A stretch of 64,000 nucleotides of DNA from Pantoea sp. SOD02 (GCF_024707505.1 NZ_CP102604.1:2914001-2978000); one strand, 5' to 3'; shown: positions 20,593-32,312, counted from the first letter of the stretch. Numbers and translations: made by a program. Notes: generated from the sequence alone by a model not told the origin.

Positions 20593-21213
20593 TTAACGCT
20601 GCCAGACAATCTTGCTGATTTTCCAGCTTTTCAGGGTATCGTCCGACGGCATCAAGCCTTCCGGACCATGCCATTCTCCGCTGTAGATGTAGGAGATGTG
20701 CTGGCTGCCCGGCGCACGGCACTCAACATCACGTGCATCGAGACCGGTAACCATTTTGCAGTTATTAAAGGCTTTGCTGAACTTAGCGCTGAACAGATCG
20801 CCGATCTTGCTGCCGTCCGCCGCTTTGGCATCGGCATCCTGCACTTCAATGCGTTCAACGCTGGTGCTGCCGTTAATTACCAATTTAACCTTGTCGCCAT
20901 CCAGCGCCTGCCAGAAATCCACCACCTGACCATTCTGCGTGCGCATGCCCTGACGCAGTTTGTAATCGCCGTTCAGCGCTTTATTGATAGCGTCTTCCGA
21001 CATCGAGGTGGTGCTCGTCAGGCCCGCAACCCCTTGCTCGGTGACCTCCAGCGATCCACCAAACCAGCCGAGCGGATTGAGCGCTGACCAGTGATAGCTC
21101 AGCGGATTGTACCAATGGCTTTCGCTATCGCTCGCGTTGCTTGAGGAACCCGAACTGGCGCAGCCGGCCAAAATCATGCTGCTAACCAGCAGTGCGTGAC
21201 GAACAACTTTCAT
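20593..21213 (-). CDS. yfeY: RpoE-regulated lipoprotein YfeY (DUF1131)
   Basis: A 206-residue predicted lipoprotein. The signal peptide ends in the lipobox ILAGC with Cys18 as lipid site, followed by a Ser-rich spacer, then the DUF1131 body with WFGGSLEVTEQGV (about 50) and the very conserved SQHISYIYSGEWHGPEGLMPSDD (about 170-192, quoted only in part here: GEWHGPEGLMPSDD). E. coli YfeY is under sigma E control. A sigma-E-like promoter is seen just upstream, inside the end of yfeZ. Function unknown. It is 15 residues longer than the E. coli protein, mostly in the Ser-rich spacer. Confidence 0.9.
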   Translation of the reverse strand: MKVVRHALLVSSMILAGCASSGSSSNASDSESHWYNPLSYHWSALNPLGWFGGSLEVTEQGVAGLTSTTSMSEDAINKALNGDYKLRQGMRTQNGQVVDFWQALDGDKVKLVINGSTSVERIEVQDADAKAADGSKIGDLFSAKFSKAFNNCKMVTGLDARDVECRAPGSQHISYIYSGEWHGPEGLMPSDDTLKSWKISKIVWQR

Positions 21214-21251
21214 GAAAACTCCTTGATCTGCTAAGCCGATTGGCGTGCCTG

Positions 21252-21279
21252 TTGGAGTCGCAAACCGGCAAAAAGTTTA
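21252..21279 (-). promoter_or_regulatory. Possible sigma-E promoter of yfeY
   Basis: On the - strand TAAACTT, 16 bases, then TCCAA. The -35 core AACTT and the spacing fit the sigma E consensus (GGAACTT-N16-TCAAA) apart from GG to TA and one -10 base. Family knowledge that yfeY is RpoE-dependent supports it. Confidence 0.35.
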
Positions 21280-21738
21280 TTCGATGTGCTGATGTTCCGG
21301 CAGAAAGCAGTCGCGCAGACGAGGTTGCGTTTGCAGCCAGAACAATGCCAGCAGGTCAAACAGCGTCAATAACAGCGGCAGCGGCGAGTCGGGAAAGGCG
21401 CCTTGCAGCAGGCTGTAACCTTGCCACAGCAGGCTGATGAGTAACGATGCGCTCAATACATGACGCCAGCTTTGCCACAGGCGCGGCCAGCGCTGACGAT
21501 AGCCGGTCAGCAACAAGCCAATCGCCGCCGGAATGCCTAACGCCAGTCCCAGCCAGAAGCTTTGGCGATCGGGATAGAACAGCGCCAGCAAATCATTGCC
21601 CTGCTGACGCGATGCGCCCGCCATCACCAGCAGCAGCCAGGTGCGCGCCTGCAATAACAGGATCAGCCAGAAAAGAAACGGCAGCCGCAGCTGCCCTTTC
21701 GCATCGTACTCTTCGGGAAGGTATTTCAAAGCGACCAT
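21277..21738 (-). CDS. yfeZ: Inner-membrane protein YfeZ (DUF2919)
   Basis: A 153-residue inner-membrane protein with about four hydrophobic segments (19-41, 60-78, 92-112, 118-135). The start LPEEYDAKGQLRLPFLFWLILL resembles E. coli YfeZ (the part LRLPFLFWLILL is typical of DUF2919). Function unknown. Its start shares one base with the ypeA stop (TAATG), so the two are co-translated. Confidence 0.85.
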   Translation of the reverse strand: MVALKYLPEEYDAKGQLRLPFLFWLILLLQARTWLLLVMAGASRQQGNDLLALFYPDRQSFWLGLALGIPAAIGLLLTGYRQRWPRLWQSWRHVLSASLLISLLWQGYSLLQGAFPDSPLPLLLTLFDLLALFWLQTQPRLRDCFLPEHQHIE

Positions 21739-22163
21739 TAATACTCGCGATCTTCAATCAAACGCTTGCCCAGCAGCAGCGAATCCACCGGCTCGTACTC
21801 AAGCTTTTCATAGAACGCCACCACCTGATCGTTCTCTTCGCGCACCATCAAATTAATTTTTGGACAACCGCGCGCAATCAGCTTCTTCTCAAGACGATTC
21901 ATCAACGCATTGGCAAAACCACGCCCCTGATAATCAGGATGCACCGCCAGATAGTAGACGGAACCGCGATGACCGTCGTAGCCGCCCATCACCGAACCGA
22001 CCACTTCGCCACCCACTTCCGCAACCAGAAACAGTTCCGGGTCGTGGTTCATTTTGCGTTCGATGTCCAGCTCGGGATCGTTCCATGGGCGTAACAAATC
22101 GCAACGCTCCCAGAGCGTGATCACTTCTTCAAAATCTTCCTGGCGGAAAGAACGGATTTCCAT
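21738..22163 (-). CDS. ypeA: GNAT-family N-acetyltransferase YpeA
   Basis: A 141-residue GNAT acetyltransferase, the same length as E. coli YpeA. The acetyl-CoA site is seen in [22 protein letters not shown] (Q/RxxGxG/A type, about residues 74-95; core [10 protein letters not shown]). The N-terminus [18 protein letters not shown] is almost the family sequence and decides the start at 22163; longer in-frame forms up to 22262 lack support. Substrate unknown. It is the first gene of a ypeA-yfeZ pair. Confidence 0.93.
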   Translation of the reverse strand: MEIRSFRQEDFEEVITLWERCDLLRPWNDPELDIERKMNHDPELFLVAEVGGEVVGSVMGGYDGHRGSVYYLAVHPDYQGRGFANALMNRLEKKLIARGCPKINLMVREENDQVVAFYEKLEYEPVDSLLLGKRLIEDREY

Positions 22164-22374
22164 CGACGTTACCCTGCTGTTAGGCACAATTCGCTGATTA
22201 TCACGCATTCTTTGCCAGGCGCAACCCTCACGCGTGACAACGGGGCAAAAAAAGCGCGACATCGCTGTTAGTCAGTTGCAATAGAAAGTAAACACTTGAA
22301 ATAGTTACGAGGTCGCCGCCTGGCAATTGTTACGCTATAACACTGGGCAGGATTTACCTGCCATGGACCCGTAA

Positions 22375-23232
22375 ATGAAGAAGATTTCACTGCTTAAGCG
22401 CCTTACCAATCGTCGCCAACTGATACTTTCCGGTTTAGCGCTGGCGGTGTTGTCACCGCGCGCGGTACAGGCCAAAGAACAGAACAGCGATTTGCGCGTC
22501 AGTCCGCGCCATACGCCACCGAAACCCGCCAGCAACGGCAAACGCATCGTGATGATCGATCCCGGCCACGGCGGCATTGATTCCGGTGCTGTCGGCGAAG
22601 AGGGTTCAGAAGAGAAACACATCGTGCTGGCGATCGCTAACACCGTGAAGACGCTGCTGCAGTCGCATCCGCGCATCGAAGTGCGCCTGACGCGCGACAG
22701 CGACCACTTTATTCCGCTCTATCAGCGCGTTGAAATTGCCCATCAGCACGGCGCTAACCTGTTTATGTCGATTCACGCCGACGGCTACACCAGCCCGGAT
22801 GCTAACGGCGCATCGGTGTTTGCCCTCTCCAATCGTGGTGCCAGCAGCGCGATGGCGCGTTACCTGTCGCAGCGTGAAAACGACGCCGACAAAGTGGGCG
22901 GCGCCGAGGTGCAGGATAAAGATCATTACCTCAACCAGATTCTGTTCGATCTGGTGCAGACCGATACCATCCGCAACAGCCTGACGCTCGGCAAGCACGT
23001 GCTGGATCAGATTCGCCCGGTGCATCATCTGCACAGTCAGCACACCGAGCAGGCCGCTTTTGCAGTGCTGAAATCGCCGTCGATTCCGTCGGTGCTGGTG
23101 GAAACCTCCTTCATTACTAATCCGCGTGAAGAGCAGTTGCTCGGCACTCAGGCGTTCCGCCAGAAAATTGCCAGCGCCATTGCCGACGGCATCGCCCGCT
23201 ACTTTGATGAGGTCGATCGTCGCGAAGCATAG
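22375..23232 (+). CDS. amiA: N-acetylmuramoyl-L-alanine amidase AmiA
   Basis: Periplasmic zinc amidase that cuts peptide side chains from peptidoglycan during daughter-cell separation. The 285-residue protein begins with a twin-arginine signal (TNRRQLILSGLALAVLS, residues 11-27) for Tat export. The Amidase_3 domain (about 57-275) shows VMIDPGHGGIDSGA (zinc His), the second zinc-ligand region RVEIAHQHGANLFMSIHADG, and the C-terminal catalytic VLVETSFITNP. hemF follows after 48 bases, as in E. coli. Confidence 0.96.
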   Translation: MKKISLLKRLTNRRQLILSGLALAVLSPRAVQAKEQNSDLRVSPRHTPPKPASNGKRIVMIDPGHGGIDSGAVGEEGSEEKHIVLAIANTVKTLLQSHPRIEVRLTRDSDHFIPLYQRVEIAHQHGANLFMSIHADGYTSPDANGASVFALSNRGASSAMARYLSQRENDADKVGGAEVQDKDHYLNQILFDLVQTDTIRNSLTLGKHVLDQIRPVHHLHSQHTEQAAFAVLKSPSIPSVLVETSFITNPREEQLLGTQAFRQKIASAIADGIARYFDEVDRREA

Positions 23233-23277
23233 CCTTTATCCTGTGGTAGAATCGCGGCAAATTTCCGGAACGAGTGA

Positions 23278-24192
<915 letters not shown>

Positions 24193-24199
24193 CCCGTAA

Positions 24200-24225
24200 G
24201 GTCGCCATTCATGGCGACCTTTTTG
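24200..24225 (+). repeat. Single REP palindrome, also a terminator after hemF
   Basis: GGTCGCCATTCATGGCGACC (24200-24219) followed by TTTTT makes a nine-base stem with a T run. It lies between the convergent hemF and maeB. The foot upstream reads GTAA rather than GTAG. Confidence 0.8.
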
Positions 24226-24231
24226 ATGGTT

Positions 24232-26511
24232 CTATAACGGTTCTGTCTGCGCCTCCACCACCGCTAACGCCACCATATTCACAATGCGTCGCACCGATGC
24301 GATGCGCGTCAACACATGCACCGGTTTGCTGATCCCCATCAGCACCGGTCCCACCGTGACACCTTCGGAGCAGGAGACGCGCAGCAGGTTATAGCTGATT
24401 CGCGCCGCTTCGACATTCGGCATAATCAGCAAATTCGCGGTGCCTTTCAGCGGGCTATCTGGCATCAGTTCGCGGCGAATGCTCTCGACCAGCGCCGCGT
24501 CACCGTGCATCTCGCCGTCAATCTCCAGATCCGGGGCGCGTTGCTGAATCAGCGCCAGCACTTCGCGCATTTTGCGCGCGCCCGGCGCATTCGAGGTGCC
24601 AAAGCTGGAGTGTGACAGCAGCGCCACACGCGGTTCAATGCCGAAGCGCCGCACCGTTTCCGCCGCCAGCAGTGTGATATCCGCCAGCTGTTCCGCGCTG
24701 GGATCTTCATTAACGTAGGTGTCGGCAATAAAGGTGTTGCCGCTCGGCAACAACAGCGCATTCATCGCGCCCGCTACCTTCACGTCCTCACGCAGCCCAA
24801 ACACTTTCTCCACCACGTCGTAATGTTCCTGATAATCGCCGATGGTGCCGCAGATCAGCGCGTCAGCCTCGCCGCGATGCACCATGATTGCGCCAATCAA
24901 CGTAGGATTGCCGATCACCGCGCGCTGGGCGGTTTCCGGCGTCACGCCGCGCCGTTTCATGATCTGGTAATACTCGTTCCAGTACTCTTTGAAACGCGGA
25001 TCGGACTCGTTATTAACGATCTCAAAGTCTTTGCCTGCCTCGATCTTTAAACCCTGCTTTTGCAGACGCATAGCGATGACGTTCGGGCGGCCAATCAGAA
25101 TCGGCTTCGCCAGGCCCAGCGTCACCAACTCTTGTGTGGCGTGCAGCACGCGCACCTCTTCGCCTTCGGCCAGCACCACGCGTTTGGGATCTTTGCGCGC
25201 CTGCGAGAAGATCGGTTTCATAAACAGATTGGTTTTGTAGACGAACTCGGTGAGCTGCTCGCGATAGGCATCAAAGTCTTCAATTGGTCGCGTGGCGACG
25301 CCCGATTCCATCGCCGCTTTGGCTACCGCTGGCGCGATCTGCACAATCAAACGCGGATCGAAAGGTTTCGGGATCAGGTATTCGGGGCCGAAACTCAGAT
25401 CCTGATCGTCATATGCCGATGCCACCACATCGCTCTGTTCCGCCTGCGCCAGCGCCGCAATCGCGTGGACCGCCGCCAGCTTCATCTCTTCGTTGATCGC
25501 CGTGGCACCCACATCCAGCGCGCCACGAAAGATAAACGGGAAACACAGTACGTTGTTCACCTGATTGGGGAAATCAGAGCGGCCGGTACAGATAATCGCA
25601 TCGGGCCGCACCTGTTTTGCCAGCGGCGGCATGATTTCCGGTTCGGGATTGGCCAGCGCCAGAATCAGCGGATCCTGCGCCATCTTATGCACCATCTCCG
25701 GCGTCAATGCTTTGGGGCCGGAGCAGCCGAGGAAGATATCCGCGCCGCCAATCACCTCATCTAGCGTGCGTGCGCCGCTGTCGTCTACTGCATACGCAGC
25801 TTTGGTTGGCGTCATATTCGGCTCGCGATCGCGATAGATCACGCCTTTGGAATCACACACCACAATGTTGTGCTGCTGCATGCCGAGCGCCACCAGCAGA
25901 TTCAGACAGGCAATCGCCGAAGCACCCGCGCCTGAAACCACCAGCCGCACATCGCTAATGGCTTTTTTGACGATGGTTAAGCCGTTGAGCACCGCCGCAG
26001 TACAGATGATCGCCGTGCCGTGCTGATCGTCGTGGAACACCGGAATCTGCATGCGCTCACGCAACTTTTGCTCAATATAGAAGCACTCGGGCGCTTTGAT
26101 ATCTTCTAGGTTGATACCACCAAAAGTGGGTTCCAGCGCGGCAATCACCTCTATCAACTTGTCGGGATCGCGCTCATCGATTTCGATATCAAACACGTCA
26201 ATGCCGGCAAACTTTTTAAACAGCACGCCCTTGCCTTCCATCACCGGCTTACTCGCCAGCGCGCCAATATTGCCCAATCCCAGCACCGCCGTGCCGTTGG
26301 AGATCACCGCCACCAGATTGCCGCGCGCGGTGTATTTGCGCGCCGCCAGCGGATCGGCGGCAATTTCCAGACAAGGTGCGGCTACGCCGGGCGAATAGGC
26401 CAGCGCCAGATCGCGCTGTGTGGCTAACGGTTTAGTAGGTGAAACCTGAATTTTTCCGGGCGTGGGAAATTGGTGAAAATCGAGAGCGCTTTGCTTGAGT
26501 TGATCGTCCAT
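24232..26511 (-). CDS. maeB: NADP-dependent malic enzyme MaeB
   Basis: Decarboxylates malate to pyruvate, making NADPH. The 759 residues equal the E. coli protein. The malic-enzyme domain (about 1-425) has [19 protein letters not shown], the FHDDQHGTA metal site (about 160) and the nucleotide loop [16 protein letters not shown] (about 190). The C-terminal half (about 430-759) is a phosphotransacetylase-like domain with [15 protein letters not shown], which in the family binds acetyl-CoA as a regulator. The start [13 protein letters not shown] is chosen by family match, with AGGATG upstream; longer in-frame forms up to 26667 are unlikely. Confidence 0.97.
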   Translation of the reverse strand: MDDQLKQSALDFHQFPTPGKIQVSPTKPLATQRDLALAYSPGVAAPCLEIAADPLAARKYTARGNLVAVISNGTAVLGLGNIGALASKPVMEGKGVLFKKFAGIDVFDIEIDERDPDKLIEVIAALEPTFGGINLEDIKAPECFYIEQKLRERMQIPVFHDDQHGTAIICTAAVLNGLTIVKKAISDVRLVVSGAGASAIACLNLLVALGMQQHNIVVCDSKGVIYRDREPNMTPTKAAYAVDDSGARTLDEVIGGADIFLGCSGPKALTPEMVHKMAQDPLILALANPEPEIMPPLAKQVRPDAIICTGRSDFPNQVNNVLCFPFIFRGALDVGATAINEEMKLAAVHAIAALAQAEQSDVVASAYDDQDLSFGPEYLIPKPFDPRLIVQIAPAVAKAAMESGVATRPIEDFDAYREQLTEFVYKTNLFMKPIFSQARKDPKRVVLAEGEEVRVLHATQELVTLGLAKPILIGRPNVIAMRLQKQGLKIEAGKDFEIVNNESDPRFKEYWNEYYQIMKRRGVTPETAQRAVIGNPTLIGAIMVHRGEADALICGTIGDYQEHYDVVEKVFGLREDVKVAGAMNALLLPSGNTFIADTYVNEDPSAEQLADITLLAAETVRRFGIEPRVALLSHSSFGTSNAPGARKMREVLALIQQRAPDLEIDGEMHGDAALVESIRRELMPDSPLKGTANLLIMPNVEAARISYNLLRVSCSEGVTVGPVLMGISKPVHVLTRIASVRRIVNMVALAVVEAQTEPL

Positions 26512-26852
26512 TAGGCATCCTTTGGCGCAGCTAAGTGAGCGTTCAGTATAGGAATGTGCGGCACAAAAGAGGGTGAAGGCGCTCAAAGAACACACAGTCT
26601 GAAAGGCACAGATTGCCACCGCTTCGCCTGCGGGATCGGCACAGCCTGCTATTCTTATTGATGGCAAAAAGCGTAGCTGAACCGTTTAGGCTAGACCTCC
26701 TTTCACTATCGCACCTCTTAAGCGCCACGACGTCACAATCAGAGAAAACGCATTTTCTTCGTGCAACGTCTGTAGCACTGTGTTGGACCAATACTTAACA
26801 GGAATGGGTGCAACACCTTTGCCCACATTATTGCTAATCAAGGAGTTAAGTG
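26512..26852. promoter_or_regulatory. maeB-talA divergent intergenic region
   Basis: The 341 bases between the two start codons hold both promoters and no gene that I would call. For talA the best guess is AATACT (26790-26795), which resembles the sigma S -10 element; E. coli talA is RpoS-dependent. I cannot place a convincing -35 box. Confidence 0.35.
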
Positions 26853-27803
26853 ATGAACCAGCTAGATGCATTAAAACAGTACACCACCGTGGTGGCGGAC
26901 AGCGGCGATATCGAATCCATTCGCCATTACCACCCGGAAGATGCCACCACCAACCCATCATTGATTCTGAAAGCCGCCGGCCTTGACGCTTACAAACATC
27001 TGATTGATGACGCCATCGACTACGCAAAAAAACAGGGCGGCAGCAAAGAGACGCAAATCATTAACGCCAGCGACAAAGTGGCGATCAACCTCGGTATGGA
27101 AATTCTGAAGAGCGTACCGGGCCGTGTTTCGACCGAAGTGGATGCGCGCCTCTCCTTCGATCGTGGCATGTGCGTTACCAAAGCCGAGAAGCTGGTACGT
27201 CTGTACGAAGAGTACGGCATCGACCGCTCACGCATTCTGATCAAACTGGCATCCACCTGGGAAGGCATCAAAGCCGCCGAGGAGCTGGAGAAAAACGGTA
27301 TTCAGTGCAACCTGACGCTGCTGTTCTCCTTCGCTCAGGCGCGTGCCTGTGCTGAAGCCGGTGTGTTCCTGATCTCGCCGTTTGTTGGTCGTATTTATGA
27401 CTGGTACAACTCACGCAAACCGATCGACCCGTATGTGGTTGATGAAGATCCGGGCGTGAAATCTGTGCGTCGTATCTACGATTACTACAAGAAGCACCGT
27501 TATAGCACCGTCATCATGGGTGCCAGCTTCCGTAAAGTGGAACAGATTCAGGCGCTGGCCGGCTGCGACCGACTGACCATTTCCCCTAACCTGCTGGAAG
27601 AGCTGGCCAACAGTGATGCGCCACTGGAGCGTAAGCTGGAGCCATCAACCGAAGGCTTCCATCAGCCGGCTTCACTGTCTGAAGCGGAATTCCGCTGGGA
27701 ACACAATCAGGATCCGATGGCGGTAGAAAAACTGTCAGACGGCATCCGTCAGTTCGCCATCGACCAGCAGAAGCTGGAAGACGTGCTCTCTTCTCGTCTG
27801 TAA
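26853..27803 (+). CDS. talA: Transaldolase A
   Basis: Moves a dihydroxyacetone unit between sugar phosphates in the non-oxidative pentose phosphate pathway. The 316 residues equal E. coli TalA. The Schiff-base Lys131 lies in [13 protein letters not shown]; the N-terminal signature [13 protein letters not shown] and the catalytic-site [12 protein letters not shown] are intact. The ATG at 26853 is preferred over a GTG directly before it because AAGGAG (26840-26845) is then seven bases away. tktB follows after 69 bases in the same direction, as in E. coli. Confidence 0.97.
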   Translation: MNQLDALKQYTTVVADSGDIESIRHYHPEDATTNPSLILKAAGLDAYKHLIDDAIDYAKKQGGSKETQIINASDKVAINLGMEILKSVPGRVSTEVDARLSFDRGMCVTKAEKLVRLYEEYGIDRSRILIKLASTWEGIKAAEELEKNGIQCNLTLLFSFAQARACAEAGVFLISPFVGRIYDWYNSRKPIDPYVVDEDPGVKSVRRIYDYYKKHRYSTVIMGASFRKVEQIQALAGCDRLTISPNLLEELANSDAPLERKLEPSTEGFHQPASLSEAEFRWEHNQDPMAVEKLSDGIRQFAIDQQKLEDVLSSRL

Positions 27804-27872
27804 TCCGCACTCACTCTTATGGCGGATGGGCATTGGCTCATCCGCTATCGCCAAATCACAAGGGAGAACCTT

Positions 27873-29882
27873 ATGTCTTCACGCAGAGAGTTGGCTAACG
27901 CGATTCGTGCACTCAGCATGGATGCGGTACAAAAAGCAAATTCCGGACATCCCGGCATGCCGATGGGCATGGCAGATATCGCCGAAGTTTTGTGGCGCGA
28001 TTTCCTCCACCATAATCCCAATAATCCGGCATGGATTGATCGCGACCGCTTTATTCTTTCCAACGGTCACGGTTCGATGCTGCAATACAGTTTGCTGCAT
28101 CTCACCGGTTACGATTTGCCGATGGAAGAGCTAAAAAACTTCCGCCAGTTGCATTCCAAAACGCCAGGTCACCCGGAACTCGGTTATACCCCAGGCATCG
28201 AAACCACCACCGGTCCGCTCGGCCAGGGTTTAGCCAATGCCGTGGGCATGGCGATTGCCGAGCGCACGCTGGCGGCGCAGTTTAACCAACCCGATCACGA
28301 TATCGTTGACCATTACACCTACGTGTTTATGGGCGATGGCTGTTTGATGGAAGGCATCTCGCACGAAGTAAGCTCGCTGGCCGGTACGCTCGGTCTTGGC
28401 AAGCTGATTGGTTTCTACGATCACAACGGTATCTCGATTGATGGTGAAACCGAAGGCTGGTTCACCGACGATACCCATAAACGTTTCGAAGCCTATAACT
28501 GGCATGTGATCGGCAGCGCAGAAGGTATTGATGGTCACGATCCAGAAGCCATTGCGGCGGCGATCAAGGAAGCGCAAAGCGTCACTGATAAGCCATCGTT
28601 GATCATCTGCCGCACGGTGATTGGTTTCGGTTCGCCGAATAAAGCCGGTAAGGAAGAGTCGCACGGCGCAGCGCTGGGCGAAGAGGAAGTGGCGCTGACG
28701 CGACAGAAACTCGGCTGGAAGTACCCGGCCTTTGAGATTCCCAAAGAGATTTATCAGCAGTGGGATGCCAAAGAAGCCGGCAGTCAGCGTGAGAAATCCT
28801 GGAATGAGAAATTTGCCGCCTACAAAGCTGCCCATCCGCAACTGGCAGAGGAATTCAGCCGCCGCGTGAGTGGTGAAATGCCGGTAAATTGGGAAACTGA
28901 AACCCAGAAATTTATTGAACAGTTGCAGGCTAATCCGCAAAAAATTGCCAGCCGTAAAGCCTCACAAAATACGCTGGAAGTGTACGGCAAGCTGCTGCCG
29001 GAATTCCTCGGCGGTTCGGCGGATTTGGCACCGAGCAACCTCACTATTTGGTCAGGTTCGAAATCGATCAAAGATGATCTGGCCGGTAACTACATTCACT
29101 ACGGCGTGCGTGAGTTTGGTATGACGGCGATTGGCAACGGCATCGCCACGCACGGCGGCTTCGTGCCGTACACCGCCACCTTCCTGATGTTCGTCGAGTA
29201 TGCGCGTAACGCGGTACGCATGGCGGCGCTGATGAAGGCGCGTCAGGTGCTGGTGTATACGCATGACTCCATCGGCCTTGGTGAAGATGGCCCGACGCAC
29301 CAGCCGGTTGAGCAAATCGCTGGCTTGCGCGTCACGCCAAACCTCAGCTTGTGGCGTCCATGCGATCAGGTTGAAACCGCTGTAGCCTGGAAAGCCGCCG
29401 TTGAGCGCCATCACGGGCCAACCGCGCTGATTCTGTCGCGTCAGAATCTGCTGCAGCCGGATCGCAGCAAAGAGCAGGTGGCGAATATCGCGCGCGGTGG
29501 TTACGTGCTGAAAGATAGCAACGGCACACCGGAAGCGATCATTATCGCCACTGGTTCAGAGATTGAAATCGCGCTGGGCGCGGCGGAAAAACTCACCGCC
29601 AACGGCCACAAAATTCGCGTAGTGTCGCTGCCGAGTACCGATGTATTTGATAAGCAGGATGCTGCTTATCGCGAATCGGTGCTGCCATCTGGCGTGAAAG
29701 CGCGCGTGGCGGTCGAAGCCGGTATCGCTGATTACTGGTACAAGTATGTCGGGCTGGACGGCGCGATTGTCGGTATGACCACCTTTGGTGAGTCTGCTCC
29801 GGCCGGCAAACTGTTCCCGGAATTCGGTTTCACCGTCGAGAACATCGTTAGCCATACCGAAGCATTACTCAAGCCGCACTAA
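27873..29882 (+). CDS. tktB: Transketolase 2
   Basis: Thiamine-diphosphate enzyme that transfers two-carbon ketol units in the pentose phosphate pathway. The 669 residues show the ThDP motif [13 protein letters not shown]...DHN (about 154-185), the catalytic GHPGMPMG and [11 protein letters not shown] near the N-terminus, and the pyrimidine-domain [18 protein letters not shown] (about 466). The start [12 protein letters not shown] fits the family, with AGGGAGA upstream; an in-frame start at 27819 would add 18 residues. Its place after talA and before ypfG identifies it as tktB rather than tktA. Confidence 0.96.
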   Translation: MSSRRELANAIRALSMDAVQKANSGHPGMPMGMADIAEVLWRDFLHHNPNNPAWIDRDRFILSNGHGSMLQYSLLHLTGYDLPMEELKNFRQLHSKTPGHPELGYTPGIETTTGPLGQGLANAVGMAIAERTLAAQFNQPDHDIVDHYTYVFMGDGCLMEGISHEVSSLAGTLGLGKLIGFYDHNGISIDGETEGWFTDDTHKRFEAYNWHVIGSAEGIDGHDPEAIAAAIKEAQSVTDKPSLIICRTVIGFGSPNKAGKEESHGAALGEEEVALTRQKLGWKYPAFEIPKEIYQQWDAKEAGSQREKSWNEKFAAYKAAHPQLAEEFSRRVSGEMPVNWETETQKFIEQLQANPQKIASRKASQNTLEVYGKLLPEFLGGSADLAPSNLTIWSGSKSIKDDLAGNYIHYGVREFGMTAIGNGIATHGGFVPYTATFLMFVEYARNAVRMAALMKARQVLVYTHDSIGLGEDGPTHQPVEQIAGLRVTPNLSLWRPCDQVETAVAWKAAVERHHGPTALILSRQNLLQPDRSKEQVANIARGGYVLKDSNGTPEAIIIATGSEIEIALGAAEKLTANGHKIRVVSLPSTDVFDKQDAAYRESVLPSGVKARVAVEAGIADYWYKYVGLDGAIVGMTTFGESAPAGKLFPEFGFTVENIVSHTEALLKPH

Positions 29883-29888
29883 TCGATC

Positions 29889-29926
29889 TGGCCCTGCGTC
29901 TTTTTGGCGTAAGGGCCATTTTTTGA
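29889..29926 (+). terminator. Terminator of talA-tktB
   Basis: TGGCCCTGCGTC, a T loop, GGCGTAAGGGCCA then TTTTTT, starting six bases after the tktB stop. Confidence 0.88.
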
Positions 29927-30028
29927 TCACAGCCTGATACAGAAAAAAATCTGCCCTGCCCTCTTCACGCCTCGCTCAAACTGATTACTATAAGCTTTCC
30001 TCCGATTCCTATAGCGGACGCTTTCCCG

Positions 30029-31198
30029 TTGAAAAAACGTACTCCTTTTTTACTGGCCTTAATGGTTTCAGTGCTTCCATTAAAAAGCATGGCGCAGTCA
30101 TCGCCCGATCCACTGTTGGCATCGCAAATTGTTGATCGCTACGCCGAGCACATTTTCTATGGCAGCGGCGCAACAGGCATGGCGCTGGTGGCGATTGATG
30201 GCAATCAGCGGGTTTTCGCCAGCTTTGGTGATACGCGCCCCGGCAACAACGTGCGTCCGCAGCCCGATTCAGTGATTCGTATTGCCTCACTCAGCAAGCT
30301 GATGACCAGCGAAGTGATGGTGAAGATGGCCGAACGCGGTCAGCTGCGTCTTGACGATCCGCTAAGCAAATACGCGCCGCCCGGCGCGCGCGTGCCGAGC
30401 TACAACGGCCAGCCGATTCGCCTGATTAACCTCTCCACGCATACCAGCGGCCTGCCGCGCGAGCAGCCCGGCGGTAAACCGCATCGTCCGGTGTTTGTCT
30501 GGCCGACCAAGTCCGATCGCTGGCAATGGCTGAGCGGCGCCGCATTAAAAGCCGCGCCGGGCACCAATGCAGCCTATTCCAATCTTGGCTTTGATCTGCT
30601 GAGCGATGCACTCGCCAAAGCGGCGGGCATGCCGTATCCGGCGCTGTTTCAGCAGTTGATAACGCGTCCGTTGGGCATGAAAGACACCACTTTCACGCCG
30701 TCACCGGATCAGTGTCAGCGTCTGATGATTGCGGAGAAAGGCGCCAGTCCGTGCAACAACACGCTGGCGGCTATCGGCAGCGGCGGCGTTTACTCAACGC
30801 CAGACGATATGGGCCGCTGGATGCAGCAGTTCCTCAACTCGGCAGTGAATCACCGCACGCCGCAAATTGATCGCCTGCAAACGCTGATCTACCGCCGCGA
30901 CCAGTTGACCAAAGTGGAAGGCATGGATGTGCCGGGCCGCGCCGATGCGCTGGGCATGGGTTGGGTTTATATGGGGCCGAAGGAAGGTCGTCCGGGGATT
31001 ATTCAGAAAACCGGCGGCGGCGGCGGTTTCATTACCTATATGGCGATGGTGCCGCAACACAACGTTGGTGTGTTTGTGGTGGTGACGCGCTCGCCGTTAA
31101 CGCGTTTCACTCCGATGAGCGATGGCGTGAATAATATGCTGACCGAGCTGGTGGGCAATCAGTCGGGTTCACCGATGACGGTGCAAGCGATTCGTTAA
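30029..31198 (+). CDS. ampH: D-alanyl-D-alanine carboxypeptidase/endopeptidase AmpH
   Basis: Periplasmic low-molecular-weight penicillin-binding protein of the class C beta-lactamase fold; E. coli AmpH is a DD-carboxypeptidase and endopeptidase in peptidoglycan remodelling. The 389 residues include a signal peptide (to about SMA, residue 22), the SxxK motif S87-LSK90, the YSN-type motif in AAYSNLGFD (about 188) and the KTG box in IQKTGGGGGF (about 328). The start is a TTG: it gives a complete signal peptide MKKRTPFLLAL, whereas the first in-frame ATG (30062) would cut it. In E. coli ampH lies elsewhere on the chromosome, so its place here is different. Confidence 0.93.
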   Translation: MKKRTPFLLALMVSVLPLKSMAQSSPDPLLASQIVDRYAEHIFYGSGATGMALVAIDGNQRVFASFGDTRPGNNVRPQPDSVIRIASLSKLMTSEVMVKMAERGQLRLDDPLSKYAPPGARVPSYNGQPIRLINLSTHTSGLPREQPGGKPHRPVFVWPTKSDRWQWLSGAALKAAPGTNAAYSNLGFDLLSDALAKAAGMPYPALFQQLITRPLGMKDTTFTPSPDQCQRLMIAEKGASPCNNTLAAIGSGGVYSTPDDMGRWMQQFLNSAVNHRTPQIDRLQTLIYRRDQLTKVEGMDVPGRADALGMGWVYMGPKEGRPGIIQKTGGGGGFITYMAMVPQHNVGVFVVVTRSPLTRFTPMSDGVNNMLTELVGNQSGSPMTVQAIR

Positions 31199-31211
31199 TC
31201 ATATGGGCGAA

Positions 31212-31231
31212 GGTCGCCATTAATGGCGACC
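31212..31231. repeat. Single REP palindrome between ampH and ypfG
   Basis: GGTCGCCATTAATGGCGACC is a perfect 20-base palindrome. The inverted foot on its right side is TTACG, one change from CTACG. It lies between convergent stop codons, seven bases before the ypfG stop. Confidence 0.8.
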
Positions 31232-31238
31232 TTACGGA

Positions 31239-32312
31239 TTAACGCGACTGCACCGGATTTTGCGATTCAGTGACCCAGAGTGTTGGCCAGTCTTCACTGC
31301 TGTGCCACGCATCGCAGGTCTTCTCCTCCGCATACTCCGCCAGCACAAACTCGTTGCCGTCATACTGCCAGCGCGTCGCCACGCCGCAATCACCCAATCC
31401 ACGTCCTTTACTGAAGGTGTAGAGCAATCCATGGCTGGCATCGAATTCGGCGTTCACCAACTCCAGCTGATTATCGCTGCGTGATGCTGGGGTAAACGGC
31501 AGCGTTAAGCTCAAGCCACGCGACACATAAGGCGCATCACGCGTCACTTCGAATGCCAGATCGATAACGTTATAGGCACCGGTTTCACAGCTAATCAGCA
31601 GCAGCGCTTTGCTGTCGGTTAGCGGTGAAACGCTCACTTCACGTCGCAGCGGATCGAGCGAGCAATTATCGGTATTTACCCGCCAGGTACCAAAATCAAT
31701 CAAACCGCTGGTCTCTTCCTGCGTCAGCGGCGGCGGCGACGGTAAAGGCGCAGGTAACGCCGGCAAGGCGGGCTGCGGCGGCACATCCCACTGCACGCGG
31801 TCGCCACGCTTCACCCAGGCGCTGGCACCGTTGACGCGCCCCTGCACATCATCCATCAACAATAACGCTGCCTTCATGCCGCTGAGCGGAATGGTGGCGT
31901 TGGCTTTGTAGGTCAATTGCAGGCTTTGCGCATCCAGCGTCTGCGCCAGGAACTCGTCGATGGCGATAGCATTGCTGGTCGCCAGATGGTGCGGCTCCAC
32001 CGTCCAGTGTTTGAGATCCGGCGTCAGACGACGTTGATCGAGCAACAAATTGTCCTTGAGCGGGCCGCCCGGCAGCTCACCGCTGTAGCCGCTGCCGTAA
32101 TCAATGCGCAACAAGGGGCGATCGTTGACGCCAGCATGACGTGAGATCGTCATCACTAAGCCGTTGTCACCGGGAAAACTGCGCGCCACGCAAAAAGCCG
32201 CATTGTTACAGGTCAGCTGCCAGTCAGAAAATGACTTTTGCAGTGGCTGAGCCTGTACGCACGCGACAAAAAGAAAGGGCAATAAAAGCAGTAACTTCAT
32301 CCAATACGACAT
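31239..32312 (-). CDS. ypfG: DUF1176 periplasmic protein YpfG
   Basis: A protein of about 357 residues with an N-terminal signal (KLLLLLPFLFVACVQAQ). The mature part belongs to DUF1176: FSDWQLTCNN near the start and pairs of cysteines (CNNAAFC, CSLDPL, CETGAYN, GDCGVATRWQYDG, KTCDAW) that suggest disulfides. A Pro-rich spacer near residues 175-195 separates two halves. Function unknown. Two starts are possible: ATG at 32312 (used here) or ATG at 32300, which starts directly at MKLLLLL; neither has a clear ribosome-binding site. The place between tktB and nudK identifies it with E. coli ypfG. Confidence 0.85.
   Translation of the reverse strand: MSYWMKLLLLLPFLFVACVQAQPLQKSFSDWQLTCNNAAFCVARSFPGDNGLVMTISRHAGVNDRPLLRIDYGSGYSGELPGGPLKDNLLLDQRRLTPDLKHWTVEPHHLATSNAIAIDEFLAQTLDAQSLQLTYKANATIPLSGMKAALLLMDDVQGRVNGASAWVKRGDRVQWDVPPQPALPALPAPLPSPPPLTQEETSGLIDFGTWRVNTDNCSLDPLRREVSVSPLTDSKALLLISCETGAYNVIDLAFEVTRDAPYVSRGLSLTLPFTPASRSDNQLELVNAEFDASHGLLYTFSKGRGLGDCGVATRWQYDGNEFVLAEYAEEKTCDAWHSSEDWPTLWVTESQNPVQSR

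Noticed and set aside
26543..27027. Small open frames on the - strand in the maeB-talA gap
   Set aside because: No ribosome-binding sites, no resemblance to known proteins, and they run into the talA coding region.
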